A stretch of DNA of 64,000 nucleotides, from positions 585,194 through 649,193 of the forward strand of contig NZ_LMOJ01000001.1 in the NCBI RefSeq assembly GCF_001424165.1. The letters are read 5' to 3'. Both the position numbers and the translations under genes were made by a program. The notes under the pieces were generated by a model, which ran no database searches, had not been told where the DNA came from, and saw nothing but the letters and a program-made list of their open reading frames with translations. Shown one piece after another: positions 10,566 through 19,289 of this stretch (the first letter of the stretch is position 1; each line of letters begins with the position of its first letter). The DNA comes from Massilia sp. Leaf139 (GTDB lineage: Bacteria; Pseudomonadota; Gammaproteobacteria; Burkholderiales; Burkholderiaceae_D).

Positions 10566-10916
10566 ATGCTCCCCGCATTCGCCATCCTGCTGCTTTTCCA
10601 ATGCCTCGGCGAAGGCGCCGTCTTCCTGCTCGGCCTGCCGGTACCCGGCCCCGTCGCCGGCATGATCCTTCTGTTCGTCTCCCTGCTGGTCTGGCCCGCG
10701 CTGCAAACGCGCAGCGAAGCCGCCGCCAACGAACTGCTGCGCCATCTGTCACTGCTCTTCGTCCCCGCCGGCGTCGGCATCGTCGCCGCGGCCGGCAGCG
10801 GCAGTGGCCACTGGTTGGCGATCATCGCTTCGCTGGTCGTCAGCACGATGCTCACGCTGGCCGTCACGGCCCTCGTGCTGCGCGGGATGAAGCCGGAAGG
10901 AGAGGGCGATGCCTGA
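10566..10916 (+). CDS. CidA/LrgA family holin-like protein
   Basis: A 116-residue membrane protein with four hydrophobic segments. It carries the family motif PVPGPVAGMILLFVSLL, residues about 23-40, followed by NELLRHLSLLFVPAGVGI. LrgA/CidA proteins are small holin-like proteins linked to autolysis control or to transport of small organic acids such as pyruvate. The start is set at ATG 10566 (MLPAFAIL), the usual family start; an upstream GTG at 10518 would add 16 non-conserved residues. The 3' end overlaps the LrgB gene by 8 bases, so both are made together. Confidence 0.88.
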   Translation: MLPAFAILLLFQCLGEGAVFLLGLPVPGPVAGMILLFVSLLVWPALQTRSEAAANELLRHLSLLFVPAGVGIVAAAGSGSGHWLAIIASLVVSTMLTLAVTALVLRGMKPEGEGDA

Positions 10917-11652
10917 TTTTGCCGGGCTGAGCCACTTCTGGGTCTATCTCTCCGCCTCGCCCCTGCTCGGGCTGACCATTACCCTGTGCACCTATGTCGC
11001 GGCGCAGGGCGTCTATGCACGCTGCGGCTATTCTCCGCTGGCCAATCCGGTGGCGATCGCGATCCTCCTCGTCAGCCTGGCGCTGCTCGCCAGCGGCATG
11101 TCGTATGAACGGTATTTCGCGGGCGCCCAGTTCGTCCACTTCCTGCTCGGCCCGGCCACCGTGGCGCTGGCGGTGCCGCTGGCGCGCCAGCTGCCGCGCA
11201 TGCGGCGCGCTTTCCTGCCGCTGCTGGCGGCCCTGCTGACGGGATGCGTGACGGCGATCGTCTCGGCCGTCGCCGTCGTACTGCTGCTGGGCGGCTCGGC
11301 CGAGCTGGCGCGCACGGTCGGGCCGAAGTCGGCGACCACGCCGATCGCGATGGCGGTGGCCGAGCGCCTGGCCGGCGCGCCGGCCCTGACGGCCGTGCTG
11401 GTGATCGGCACCGGCATCTTCGGCGCCGTCACGGCGCGTTTTCTCTTCAACGCCTTGCGCATCGACTCTCCCGCCGCACGCGGCTTCGCCCTGGGTGTGG
11501 CTTCGCACGGCATCGGCACGGCGCGCGCTTTCCAGGTCAGCGCCGAGATGGGTGCTTTCGCCGGTCTCGGCATGGGGCTGAATGGCGTGTTGACCGCCTT
11601 GCTGGCGCCCTGGCTGGTGCCGCTGGTGCTGCGCTTTTACGCTTGGTTCTAG
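10909..11652 (+). CDS. LrgB family protein
   Basis: The membrane partner of the upstream LrgA-like protein: 247 residues with about seven hydrophobic helices. Conserved family stretches are LLGPATVALAVPLARQLP, GPKSATTPIAM and GFALGVASHGIGTARAF. In plants and bacteria LrgB-type proteins take part in glycolate or pyruvate transport, and in Gram-positive bacteria in murein hydrolase control. Which applies here cannot be told from the sequence. The start overlaps the end of the lrgA-like gene. Confidence 0.9.
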   Translation: MPDFAGLSHFWVYLSASPLLGLTITLCTYVAAQGVYARCGYSPLANPVAIAILLVSLALLASGMSYERYFAGAQFVHFLLGPATVALAVPLARQLPRMRRAFLPLLAALLTGCVTAIVSAVAVVLLLGGSAELARTVGPKSATTPIAMAVAERLAGAPALTAVLVIGTGIFGAVTARFLFNALRIDSPAARGFALGVASHGIGTARAFQVSAEMGAFAGLGMGLNGVLTALLAPWLVPLVLRFYAWF

Positions 11653-11688
11653 ATCTTCAGCACCACCCTACATTAGCCATATTTATCT

Positions 11689-11707
11689 ATTAATTCATTG
11701 AATTAAT
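11689..11707. promoter_or_regulatory. 19-bp AT-rich palindrome before the TonB receptor
   Basis: ATTAATTCA, one central T, TGAATTAAT: a perfect 9-1-9 palindrome 60 bases before the receptor start, inside a strikingly AT-rich stretch (about 11670-11755). It has Fur-box geometry but poor match to the Fur consensus, so the binding protein is unknown. Confidence 0.45.
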
Positions 11708-11766
11708 ATTTATTATTGTCTAATATAAACGTTTATTTATAACAACAAATTGACGCAGGATGTTTG

Positions 11767-13998
11767 GTGAGCAGTAATAGAAGCAGCGCAATCGTCGTCA
11801 TCACGGCAGGACTTCTTTTTCATTACGACGCGCACGGCGCGCAAAAGAACGACGCTTCAACAATTGCAGCCGTTTCCACCGACAAGCCGAATGCTCCGGC
11901 GCAGGTGACGGTCAGCGGCAGCGTTTCCGACCTCGACGCGCGGCGTGAGTCGATAGCCGGGAAAATCGTCGTCGGACGCAAGGCGATCGAGGAAAGCGGC
12001 GTCGCCACCGTCCACGAACTGCTGAAGCGCCAACCCTCGATTACCGTCTCTTCGAATGGCCGTCTCGGCCTGATGGGGATGCCAGGCTATACGCAAATCC
12101 TGATCGACGGCGTCGCGCCGGTAGCAGGCAAAAATCCGCTTGATACCGACGTCGTCCATATCGAGCGTATTGAAATAGTCAAATCCGCGCTGGCTGAATT
12201 CGGGCCGTATGGCAGCGCCGGCACCATCAATATCGTCTCGCGCAAGATCACGCGCCGCAGCAATACTCAGCTGCGCACTGGATTGAGCGGCGGCGAACGC
12301 GATGGCGGGGCGAGTGTCGCCTGGTCGACCAACCGTTCGACGGACGGTTCGCCGATCAGCTATGCACTGCAGCTCTCCGCCGGCAAGACCCATCAACTCT
12401 CAGAGGAAAAATCGACGCTGTTCGATATCGAGGCGGGCCGCATGGCCAGGCTGCGCGAACGTGGTAAGGCCGGTATCGATAACGATAGCGCCCGAGTGAG
12501 CGGCGGCGCGACGCTCACCTGGCAGGCCACCTCAACCGACAAGCTCAGTATCGAACCCGGCTTCATGGCCCTCGATATCGACGTCGACAGCCACAACGAC
12601 CACGCCTGGATTCCACCGCATACCGGCGCCTTGCGATCGACGCAATCCGCGCGCAGTCCCTTCCGCTCGATCTCCATGCCGCTTCGATGGAACAAGGTGT
12701 TTGCCGATCGTTCGACCGTGGCCTTGTCGCTGTCGCCGACGCGCTTCTCCGTGCGCCGGGATGTCGACCGGACGGACGCGTTCGCGTCCAACGTGGAGCG
12801 CCGCGCACGCGACGAACGATCCGAGCGCAGCGCCGATTTCCTCAAGGCCGACTACACGACCAAAGTCGGCGCGCAGCATACGGTCAAGCTGGGCACGACG
12901 GTCGGCCGCAATACCGAGGACACGCGTTTCGAGAGCCTCGTCGATGGTGCGCCAGACCCGAGCCTGGCCCGGCTCGGCGCCGACAGGGCGATTACTGACC
13001 GCAGGCTCAACGTCTACATTCAGGATACGGCGCAGTTGACGACGACCCTGGGCGCGAATGCGGGCGTCACCTTCGAAACCCGCAAGGCGCGCATCCGTGA
13101 AGGGGCGTTGCGCAGCACGTCCGCGCACTCGATCCTGTCGCCGTCCGCCAACCTGAGCTGGCGGCCCGACCCGGCGTCGAAGCATCAGGTGCGCCTTGGT
13201 GTAGCGCGCACCTTCAACGCGCCCTTCAGCGATCAGCTGACGCTGCGGCCCGAGATCAATCCCCTGGCGCCATGCGCGAGCACGACCTTGTGCGGCGCCA
13301 ACAGCGCGGCCTTTGCCGACCGCACGGGTAACCCGAACCTGCAACCCGAAAAAGCGCTGGGCCTGAACCTGGCGCTCGAGCGCTATATCGCCGGCGATAC
13401 CGTCGTCACGGTCGAACTGTTCGCGCGCCGGATCACGGACGCCATCGGCACCGACCTGGTGCTGCTGGACGTGCCCTGGGCGCAGGCCCCGCGCTACGTC
13501 CTGCGTCCGGAAAACCTCGGCACGGCGCGCAGCCTCGGCGCCAGCGTGGAGCTGCAGATGCTGGCCACCGACCTCTGGGCGGGCGCGCCCAAGCTCGAAC
13601 TGCGCGGCGCGCTCACGGTGGCGCGTTCCCGTATTTCGACCGTGCCCGGCCCGGACAACCGCATCGCGAACCAGTCGCCCTGGACGGCCAAGCTGGGCGG
13701 CGGCTACGCCTTGAACAGCGTACCGCTGAAAGTCAACGTCGACCTGAACACGACGCCCGCGGGCTGGATCCGTACCAGCCTTGCGCGGCGCACTTACCAC
13801 GATCGGCGCGTCGACCTGAGCATGGACGGCGCCTGGACGTTCAGTCCGGCGCTCAAGCTGCGGCTGAACCTGGACAACCTGGGCAGCACATCGCTGCGCA
13901 GCCGGGAAGAATTCTTCGCAGCCGATGGCGGGGCGCTCCGTTTCACCGACCGGAGCAGGGTGCCCACGGTCGGACTGCGCCTCGAACAACGATTCTGA
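11767..13998 (+). CDS. TonB-dependent outer-membrane receptor
   Basis: A 743-residue outer-membrane receptor expected to import a large or scarce ligand (siderophore, cobalamin or sugar) with TonB energy. A signal peptide of about 25 residues ends near DAHGA. A plug domain at about 60-165 contains LLKRQPSITV, GMPGYTQILIDGV and VERIE-like HIERIEIVKSALAEFGPYG. The rest is a beta-barrel ending in a terminal phenylalanine (GLRLEQRF). GTG 11767 is preferred because AGGA lies 6 bases before it; TTG 11764 is the alternative. An AT-rich promoter region with a perfect palindrome precedes it. Ligand not assignable. A small exported protein follows 33 bases downstream. Confidence 0.9.
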   Translation: MSSNRSSAIVVITAGLLFHYDAHGAQKNDASTIAAVSTDKPNAPAQVTVSGSVSDLDARRESIAGKIVVGRKAIEESGVATVHELLKRQPSITVSSNGRLGLMGMPGYTQILIDGVAPVAGKNPLDTDVVHIERIEIVKSALAEFGPYGSAGTINIVSRKITRRSNTQLRTGLSGGERDGGASVAWSTNRSTDGSPISYALQLSAGKTHQLSEEKSTLFDIEAGRMARLRERGKAGIDNDSARVSGGATLTWQATSTDKLSIEPGFMALDIDVDSHNDHAWIPPHTGALRSTQSARSPFRSISMPLRWNKVFADRSTVALSLSPTRFSVRRDVDRTDAFASNVERRARDERSERSADFLKADYTTKVGAQHTVKLGTTVGRNTEDTRFESLVDGAPDPSLARLGADRAITDRRLNVYIQDTAQLTTTLGANAGVTFETRKARIREGALRSTSAHSILSPSANLSWRPDPASKHQVRLGVARTFNAPFSDQLTLRPEINPLAPCASTTLCGANSAAFADRTGNPNLQPEKALGLNLALERYIAGDTVVTVELFARRITDAIGTDLVLLDVPWAQAPRYVLRPENLGTARSLGASVELQMLATDLWAGAPKLELRGALTVARSRISTVPGPDNRIANQSPWTAKLGGGYALNSVPLKVNVDLNTTPAGWIRTSLARRTYHDRRVDLSMDGAWTFSPALKLRLNLDNLGSTSLRSREEFFAADGGALRFTDRSRVPTVGLRLEQRF

Positions 13999-14031
13999 CG
14001 CACCCATTTCAACCCAAACACAGGAGACACC

Positions 14032-14190
14032 ATGAAAAAATTCCTCGCCTTGCTGGTCGTCGTGACCGTCTCGTCGTCCAGCTTCGCCGGCTATGATCCG
14101 AAGGTCTGCTACAAGCGCTGCATGGACGATCTGAACGACAAGCAGAAATGCGAATACATCTGCTACAACAAGAAAGCGCCCGACGCCTGA
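14032..14190 (+). CDS. Small exported protein with two CX3C motifs
   Basis: A 52-residue product: lysine start and hydrophobic core (MKKFLALLVVVTVSSSSFAG) form a signal peptide with a likely cut after SFA. The mature part is about 33 residues with CYKRC, a nine-residue spacer, and CEYIC, i.e. CX3C-X9-CX3C. AGGAG lies 8 bases before the ATG, and the gene is 33 bases after the TonB-receptor stop, so the two are probably co-transcribed. The pattern suggests a disulfide-linked helical hairpin or a metal-binding site in the periplasm. No family is recognised. Confidence 0.65.
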   Translation: MKKFLALLVVVTVSSSSFAGYDPKVCYKRCMDDLNDKQKCEYICYNKKAPDA

Positions 14191-14248
14191 TCTCCCCGAT
14201 CGGCCATGCTCATGGCCGCTCCGGATCGAACTGCTTGCGAAAGCCCTG

Positions 14249-14434
14249 TCAGCACTGGAAGAAGTCCGGCGGCAGCTGCAGCGAGGACGGCGCGTGGGCC
14301 GTTCGAGCCGATCGGCCCCATGCCGGCAGGTGCACCTGGAAGCGGATGCCGCGCGGGTTCACGGCGATCTCCTGCGCCTCGACGTCCGCCATCGCCAGCT
14401 CGGTCGCGATCGACAGGCGGCCCTGCTGCGGCAC
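14249..14434 (-). CDS. Possible small gene or gene remnant
   Basis: A GTG-started frame of 61 residues ([20 protein letters not shown], then [19 protein letters not shown]) with the strong third-position GC bias of real genes here. The frame stays open upstream into the end of the next gene on this strand without a better start. No Shine-Dalgarno is seen, and no family is recognised. It may be the 3' part of a decayed gene. Confidence 0.3.
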   Translation of the reverse strand: MPQQGRLSIATELAMADVEAQEIAVNPRGIRFQVHLPAWGRSARTAHAPSSLQLPPDFFQC

Positions 14435-14484
14435 GAGCCGGGTGCGAAGATTTGCATCGGCCCGATAGCGGACGCTGCGTTCCC

Positions 14485-14718
14485 TTAGCTGCTCTTGGCC
14501 GCCCGCCGCGGACTACGGCGCGTGCGATGCTTACGGCGCGAGGTCGTGCGCCGCGCCGGCTTGTGCGCCGTCTTGGTCTCGCCGGCCGCTGCGCGCTGCT
14601 TGTTGACGATGCGCGCTGCGACTTCGTCTTCGCGGCCCTTATAGCGCTTCTCTTTCTTGAATTTGCGTTCCAGCTTCTTGGCTTCGCGCTCGCGGCGCGG
14701 ACTGGCTCCTCGGGGCAT
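14485..14718 (-). CDS. Small basic protein, plasmid-stabilisation-like family
   Basis: A 77-residue, very basic protein starting [20 protein letters not shown], with the conserved-looking [19 protein letters not shown] and a lysine/arginine-rich tail ([20 protein letters not shown]). Short proteins of this pattern are often annotated as plasmid stabilisation proteins or Rho-termination-factor-like proteins on chromosomes; the function is not established and may involve nucleic acid binding. AGGAG lies 9 bases before the ATG. It stands alone downstream of the LysR gene on the same strand. Confidence 0.7.
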   Translation of the reverse strand: MPRGASPRREREAKKLERKFKKEKRYKGREDEVAARIVNKQRAAAGETKTAHKPARRTTSRRKHRTRRSPRRAAKSS

Positions 14719-14788
14719 GTCGGCTTCTCCTTGACGTTATTTGTATGGCCCGATCTTACCCAAGAAGCCCGGCCGAGGGCGCACGCGC

Positions 14789-15715
14789 TCACTCCAGGTC
14801 GGCGTCGAAGGTCTCCTTCACCAGCGTGCGCAGCCAGGCGTTGGCGGCGTCGTGCTGGTAGCGCGGGTGCCAGAACTGGCGGATGCCGAAGGGCGGCACG
14901 GCGACCGGCGTCTCGACCATGCGGATGCTGCGGTAGCGCGCGAACTTGGTCGCCAGTTCGCGCGGTACGGTAGCGATCAGCTCCGGGTTCTGCTCGATGA
15001 TCATCGGCACCGTCAGGAAGTGCGGCGTGGTGAGATAAATGCGGCGGCGCGGGCCGGCGCCGGCGTCGATCACGTTGTCGTAGGCGTCTTCGGTGCGGCC
15101 CGAAAGCGAGACGACGATGTGTTCCATCGCGAAGAACTGTTCACGTGCGAGCGTCTCGCCGATCGCGCGGTTGCCGCGGTTGACGATGGTGACGAAGGAA
15201 CGCGTGAACAGCTGCTGCTGGAACAGGCCTTCCGGCACCGAATGCAGGGAGCCGAGCGCGAGGTCGGCCGCGCCGCTGTCGAGCAGGGCGCCGATCTGCT
15301 GCACCGGCGCCTGCAGCGTGCGCAGCGTGCAGCCGGGCGCCGCGCGGCGCAGGGCCTTGATCAGGCGCGGCAGGAAGATCAGCTCGCCCATGTCGGTCAG
15401 GCAGAGGCCGAAGCTGCGCCGCGCGCTGGCCGGGTCGAAGCCTTCGCGCACGAGCAGTTCGCCGCGCACCGTCTCCATCACCGCCCGCACCGGCGCCAGC
15501 AGTTCCAGCGCGCGCGGGGTCGGCTGCATGCCGGCGCCGGTTTTTAAAAACAGCGGGTCGCCGAAGAATGCGCGCAGGCGCTTCAAGGCATGGCTGACCG
15601 TGCTCTGCGACATATCCAGCTCCTCGGCCGCGCGGCTGACGTTGCGCACCCGAACCAGGGTCTCGAACACGGGCAGCAGGTTCAGATCCAGTCCACCGTT
15701 ATGGATATCGTTCAT
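14789..15715 (-). CDS. LysR family transcriptional regulator
   Basis: A 308-residue regulator: N-terminal winged helix-turn-helix (LNLLPVFETLVRVRNVSRAA followed by ELDMSQSTVSHALKRLR), linker helix, and a periplasmic-binding-like effector domain from about residue 95. The variant family with DLNLLPVFETL resembles NodD/NahR-type regulators. It is divergent from the metallo-beta-lactamase-fold/FAD-monooxygenase genes, with 92 bases between start codons and a palindrome at 15747-15764. By the usual LysR arrangement it probably controls that operon in response to an aromatic substrate; this is inference. Confidence 0.9.
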   Translation of the reverse strand: MNDIHNGGLDLNLLPVFETLVRVRNVSRAAEELDMSQSTVSHALKRLRAFFGDPLFLKTGAGMQPTPRALELLAPVRAVMETVRGELLVREGFDPASARRSFGLCLTDMGELIFLPRLIKALRRAAPGCTLRTLQAPVQQIGALLDSGAADLALGSLHSVPEGLFQQQLFTRSFVTIVNRGNRAIGETLAREQFFAMEHIVVSLSGRTEDAYDNVIDAGAGPRRRIYLTTPHFLTVPMIIEQNPELIATVPRELATKFARYRSIRMVETPVAVPPFGIRQFWHPRYQHDAANAWLRTLVKETFDADLE

Positions 15716-15746
15716 AACGCCTATCGATGAATGACGATTGTCAGAT

Positions 15747-15764
15747 GATACGGCAGCTCGTATC
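15747..15764. promoter_or_regulatory. Inverted repeat between LysR gene and its divergent operon
   Basis: GATACG, six bases, CGTATC: perfect 6-bp arms midway between the divergent starts. A candidate LysR binding site. Confidence 0.4.
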
Positions 15765-15807
15765 GTTCCGGTATCGACCTACATGCCAAAATAAAGAGGA
15801 GACAGCC

Positions 15808-16770
15808 ATGACCGAGAAAACATTCGCATCCCAGGCCGACCTGGACGAGAAGAAGACCAGCTTCATCAAGCTGTCCGACAACGCCTATGCCTACACGGCC
15901 GAGGGCGATCCGAATTCGGGCGTAATCATCGGCGACGACAGCGTGATGGTGATCGACACCACCGCCACGCCGCTGATGGCGCAGGCGCTGATCAAGCACA
16001 TCCGCGGCGTGACCGACCTGCCGATCAAGTACGTCGTGCTCTCGCACTACCACGCGGTGCGCGTGCTGGGCGCCTCGGCCTATTTCGCCGAAGGGGCCGA
16101 GCAGATCATCGCCTCGAAAGGCACCTACGAACTGATCGTCGAACGCGGCGCACAGGACATGCAGTCCGAGATCGAGCGCTTCCCGCGCCTGTTCGCGGGC
16201 GTCGAATCGGTGCCGGGCCTGTCCTGGCCGACCATGGTGTTCGACCGCGAGATGACCATCTTCATGGGGAAGCTGGAAGTGAAGCTGGCCCATATCGGCA
16301 TGGGCCACACCAAGGGCGACACCATCGCCTGGATCCCGTCGCAGAAGATCTGCTTCTCGGGCGACCTGGTCGAATACGGCGCCGCCGCCTATACCGGCGA
16401 CGCCCAGCTCGAGGAATGGCCGCACACGCTGGAGGCGCTGCGCGCGCTCGGGGCCGAAAAGCTCGTGCCCGGCCGCGGCGAGGCCCTGGTCACGCCGCAG
16501 CAGGTCAACGAGGGCATCGACTACACCAAGGACTTCGTCACCACGCTGCTGGACAGCGCGAAGGAGGCCGTGGCGCAAAACATGTCGCTGAGCGAGACCA
16601 TGGCCCATGTGCGCAGCAAGATGGATCCGAAGTTCCGCCACGTCTTCATCTACGAGCACTGCCTGCCTTTCGACGTCACCCGCGCCTACGACGAAGCGAA
16701 GGGCATCAAGCACCCGCGCATCTGGACGGCCGAGCGCGACAAGGAGATGTGGCACGCGCTGCAGGCCTGA
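15808..16770 (+). CDS. Metallo-beta-lactamase-fold protein with altered metal site
   Basis: A 320-residue MBL-fold protein. The canonical first motif HxHxDH reads HYHAVR (SHYHAVRVLGASAYF, about residue 80), so the aspartate and last histidine are missing. GHTKGDT and SGDL, which supply other ligands, are kept; the usual PGHG reads PGRG. Metal binding is therefore partial or different from glyoxalase II-type enzymes. ATG 15808 is chosen over 15727 because AAAGAGGAG lies 6 bases before it and homology begins there. It is the first gene of a unit with an FAD monooxygenase and DUF2783 protein, so a role in aromatic compound breakdown is likely but unproven. Confidence 0.85.
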   Translation: MTEKTFASQADLDEKKTSFIKLSDNAYAYTAEGDPNSGVIIGDDSVMVIDTTATPLMAQALIKHIRGVTDLPIKYVVLSHYHAVRVLGASAYFAEGAEQIIASKGTYELIVERGAQDMQSEIERFPRLFAGVESVPGLSWPTMVFDREMTIFMGKLEVKLAHIGMGHTKGDTIAWIPSQKICFSGDLVEYGAAAYTGDAQLEEWPHTLEALRALGAEKLVPGRGEALVTPQQVNEGIDYTKDFVTTLLDSAKEAVAQNMSLSETMAHVRSKMDPKFRHVFIYEHCLPFDVTRAYDEAKGIKHPRIWTAERDKEMWHALQA

Positions 16771-16796
16771 ACCGGCCGCGCCGATTGGGTTCGAAC

Positions 16797-18479
16797 ATGG
16801 ACATTGATTACCAGGCCTGCGAGTTCGCCTATACGCCGCGCGCGGCGCATGAACCGAAGCGCCATCCGGTCGTCGTGGTCGGCGCCGGCCCGGTCGGCCT
16901 GGCCACCGCCATCGACCTGGCGCAGAACGGCGTACGGGTGCTGCTGCTCGACGACGACGACAAGCTGTCGCACGGCTCGCGCGCTATCTGCTTTTCCAAG
17001 CGCACGCTCGAGATCTTCGACCGCCTCGGCTGCGGACAGCGCATGGCCGACAAGGGCGTGCGCTGGCACGTCGGGCGCGTCTTCCATCGCGCGGACGAGG
17101 TCTACAGCTTCGACCTGCTGCCGGAAGAGGGACACGAACGGCCTGCCTTCGTCAACCTGCAGCAGTACTATGTCGAAGGCTACCTGCACGAACGGGTGCA
17201 GGCCTTGCCGCAGCTGGATCTGCGCTGGCGCAGCCGCGTGGTCGGCCTGGTGCAGCACGCCGACCACGTCGCGCTGACCGTCGACACGCCCGAAGGCACC
17301 TACGGGATCGAGGCCGACTACGTGGTCGCGGCCGACGGCGGCAAGAGCAGCGTGCGCGCCTTGCTCGGCCTGGAAAGCCATGGCCGCACTTTCCGCGACC
17401 GGTTCCTGATCGCCGACGTGAAGATGACGGCCGACTTCCCGGCCGAACGCTGGTTCTGGTTCGATCCGCCTTTCCACCCCGGCCAGTCGGTGCTGCTGCA
17501 CCGCCAGCCGGACAATCTCTGGCGCATCGACTTCCAGCTCGGCTGGGACGCCGACCCGGTGGCGGAGAAAGCGCCCGAACGCGTGATCCCGCGCATCCGG
17601 GCGCTGCTGGGGGAAGACGTCCAGTTCGAACTCGCCTGGGTCAGCATCTACACCTTCTGCTGCCTGCGCATGGACGCCTTCCGCCATGGCCGCGTGCTGT
17701 TCGCGGGCGATTCCGCCCACGGCGTCTCGCCTTTTGGCGCGCGCGGCGCCAACAGCGGCGTGCAGGATGCGGACAACCTGGCCTGGAAGCTGCGCCTGGT
17801 GGTCGAAGGAAAAGCGCCGCATACGCTGCTCGACAGCTATGCGCGCGAACGCGAACAGGCCGCCGACGAGAACATCCTCGCCTCGACCCGCTCCACCGAC
17901 TTCATCACCCCGAAGAGCGCGGCCAGCCGGCTGTTTCGCGACGCCGCGCTGCAACTGGCGAAGGCGCAGCCCTTCGCGCGCAGGCTGGTCAACAGCGGGC
18001 GCCTGTCGACGCCGTCGACCTATCTGGATTCGGCCCTGAACACGCCGGATGCGGACGACTTCGCCCACGGCCCGTGTCCAGGCGCGCCCGCCAGCGATGC
18101 GCCGGTGACGGCGGCCGGCGTACCCGGCTGGCTGCTGCGCCACACCGGCGGCGTCTTCACCGGCCTGTATTTCGCCGGCGGTGCGCACGATGCGCAAGCC
18201 TTCGAACACGCCGTGCAGCTGGCGCGCGACCCGCTGCCGGTACTCACCCTGCTCATCGCGCCGCCGGGGCAGGGCGGCCCCGGCCTGCTGGAAGACAGCG
18301 CCGGCCTGGTCGCCGCACGCTACGGCGCCACCGCAGGCAGCTACTACCTGCTGCGGCCCGACCAGCACGTCTGCGCCCGCTGGCGTGGCTTTGACCTCCA
18401 GGCCGTGCGCGGTGCGGTCGCGCGCGCCAGCTGCAATCAGACCATCACCGAACGGGAGCCCGCATGCACCAGCGCTTGA
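16797..18479 (+). CDS. FAD-dependent aromatic monooxygenase (PheA/MhpA-type)
   Basis: A 560-residue class A flavoprotein monooxygenase. It has the N-terminal FAD site VVVVGAGPVGLATAIDLA, the DG motif VAADGGKSSVRALLG (about residue 180), and the GD motif VLFAGDSAHGVSPFGARGAN (about residue 300). A thioredoxin-like C-terminal domain, as in phenol and 3-hydroxyphenylpropionate hydroxylases, follows. It would hydroxylate a phenolic ring with NAD(P)H and oxygen. ATG 16797 lies 26 bases after the upstream stop. The 3' end overlaps the DUF2783 gene by 16 bases. Substrate is not decidable from sequence. Confidence 0.88.
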   Translation: MDIDYQACEFAYTPRAAHEPKRHPVVVVGAGPVGLATAIDLAQNGVRVLLLDDDDKLSHGSRAICFSKRTLEIFDRLGCGQRMADKGVRWHVGRVFHRADEVYSFDLLPEEGHERPAFVNLQQYYVEGYLHERVQALPQLDLRWRSRVVGLVQHADHVALTVDTPEGTYGIEADYVVAADGGKSSVRALLGLESHGRTFRDRFLIADVKMTADFPAERWFWFDPPFHPGQSVLLHRQPDNLWRIDFQLGWDADPVAEKAPERVIPRIRALLGEDVQFELAWVSIYTFCCLRMDAFRHGRVLFAGDSAHGVSPFGARGANSGVQDADNLAWKLRLVVEGKAPHTLLDSYAREREQAADENILASTRSTDFITPKSAASRLFRDAALQLAKAQPFARRLVNSGRLSTPSTYLDSALNTPDADDFAHGPCPGAPASDAPVTAAGVPGWLLRHTGGVFTGLYFAGGAHDAQAFEHAVQLARDPLPVLTLLIAPPGQGGPGLLEDSAGLVAARYGATAGSYYLLRPDQHVCARWRGFDLQAVRGAVARASCNQTITEREPACTSA

Positions 18480-18679
18480 ACGTCGCATTGAACCTGCTTG
18501 ATCCCGACGCCTTCTACCAGCTGCTGGTCGACAGCCACCAGGACTTGAGCGAGGAGGCGAGCGCGATGCTCAACGCCCAGCTGATCCTGCTGCTGGCAAA
18601 CCATATCGGCGACATGGATGTGCTGCGCGAGGCCTTCGCGATCGCGCGCGCCAACGTGGCGCCGGCGCAGGCGGGATGA
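18464..18679 (+). CDS. DUF2783 domain protein
   Basis: A 71-residue mostly helical protein (MHQRLNVALNLLDPDAFYQL, then LVDSHQDLSEEASAMLNAQL). Proteins of this family (DUF2783) typically sit directly after an FAD-dependent aromatic monooxygenase gene and may be a small partner of it; function is unknown. Here it overlaps the monooxygenase stop by 16 bases in another frame, which indicates coupled translation. Confidence 0.8.
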   Translation: MHQRLNVALNLLDPDAFYQLLVDSHQDLSEEASAMLNAQLILLLANHIGDMDVLREAFAIARANVAPAQAG

Positions 18680-18694
18680 GGTGAACGCCGGCGC

Positions 18695-19192
18695 TCAGCC
18701 GGCCTTGTCCAGGTTGCCCAGCACCCGCCCCAGGAAACCGGCGAACTGCTGCAGCTCGGCGGGCGAGAAGCCGGCATAGGCGGCGCTGAGCTTGCCCGAG
18801 ACTTCCGGCAGCAGACGTTCGATCAGGGCGCGGCCCTGGGCGGTGAGGGAGATCAAGACCGTGCGGCGGTCGCCGGCGCGAGTGCCGCGCTCGATCAGGC
18901 CGCGCGCGGCGAGGTCGTCGCAGACGCGGGTGAGGTTGGCGGGCTTCTCATTGGACGCTTCGGACAGCTCCGATGCGGTCGAGGTTTCGTCGACGCTGCC
19001 GTACAGGATGGCCAGCACGATGTAGCCGGTGTCGGCCATGTCGTAGGGCTTGAGCGCGGCATTGGTGCGGTCGCGCAGGCGCTTCTGCAAGTGGTGGCCG
19101 AGGCGCACCAGCAGGATCGGCGCGAACGGAAAACCAGGCACGCGTGCCTCGATGTTGCGCAATCGTTTTTCCGTCGGCTCGAATTCGCTCAT
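18695..19192 (-). CDS. MarR family transcriptional regulator
   Basis: A 165-residue winged-helix regulator with the MarR core: recognition helix region TASELSEASNEKPANLTRVC, wing DDLAARGLIERGTRAGDRRTVLISLT, and dimerisation helices at both ends. It is convergent with the DUF2783 gene (16 bases apart). Its target cannot be told from position; the gene upstream on the same strand is not close enough to form an operon with certainty. Confidence 0.87.
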   Translation of the reverse strand: MSEFEPTEKRLRNIEARVPGFPFAPILLVRLGHHLQKRLRDRTNAALKPYDMADTGYIVLAILYGSVDETSTASELSEASNEKPANLTRVCDDLAARGLIERGTRAGDRRTVLISLTAQGRALIERLLPEVSGKLSAAYAGFSPAELQQFAGFLGRVLGNLDKAG

Positions 19193-19289
19193 GGACGCTC
19201 CAGCATGAAATGCCAGATTGTAACTCCGACAGCCCCGCGCCGGTAGAGTCTCGCCTCCAGCTTCACCTGCGCCGCGGGCAAGAGGCCGT

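Noticed and set aside
14206-14973. Long plus-strand frame across the small basic protein and LysR region
   Set aside because: It is opposite the LysR gene, rich in Arg/Pro/Ala shadow composition, with no domain and no ribosome site.
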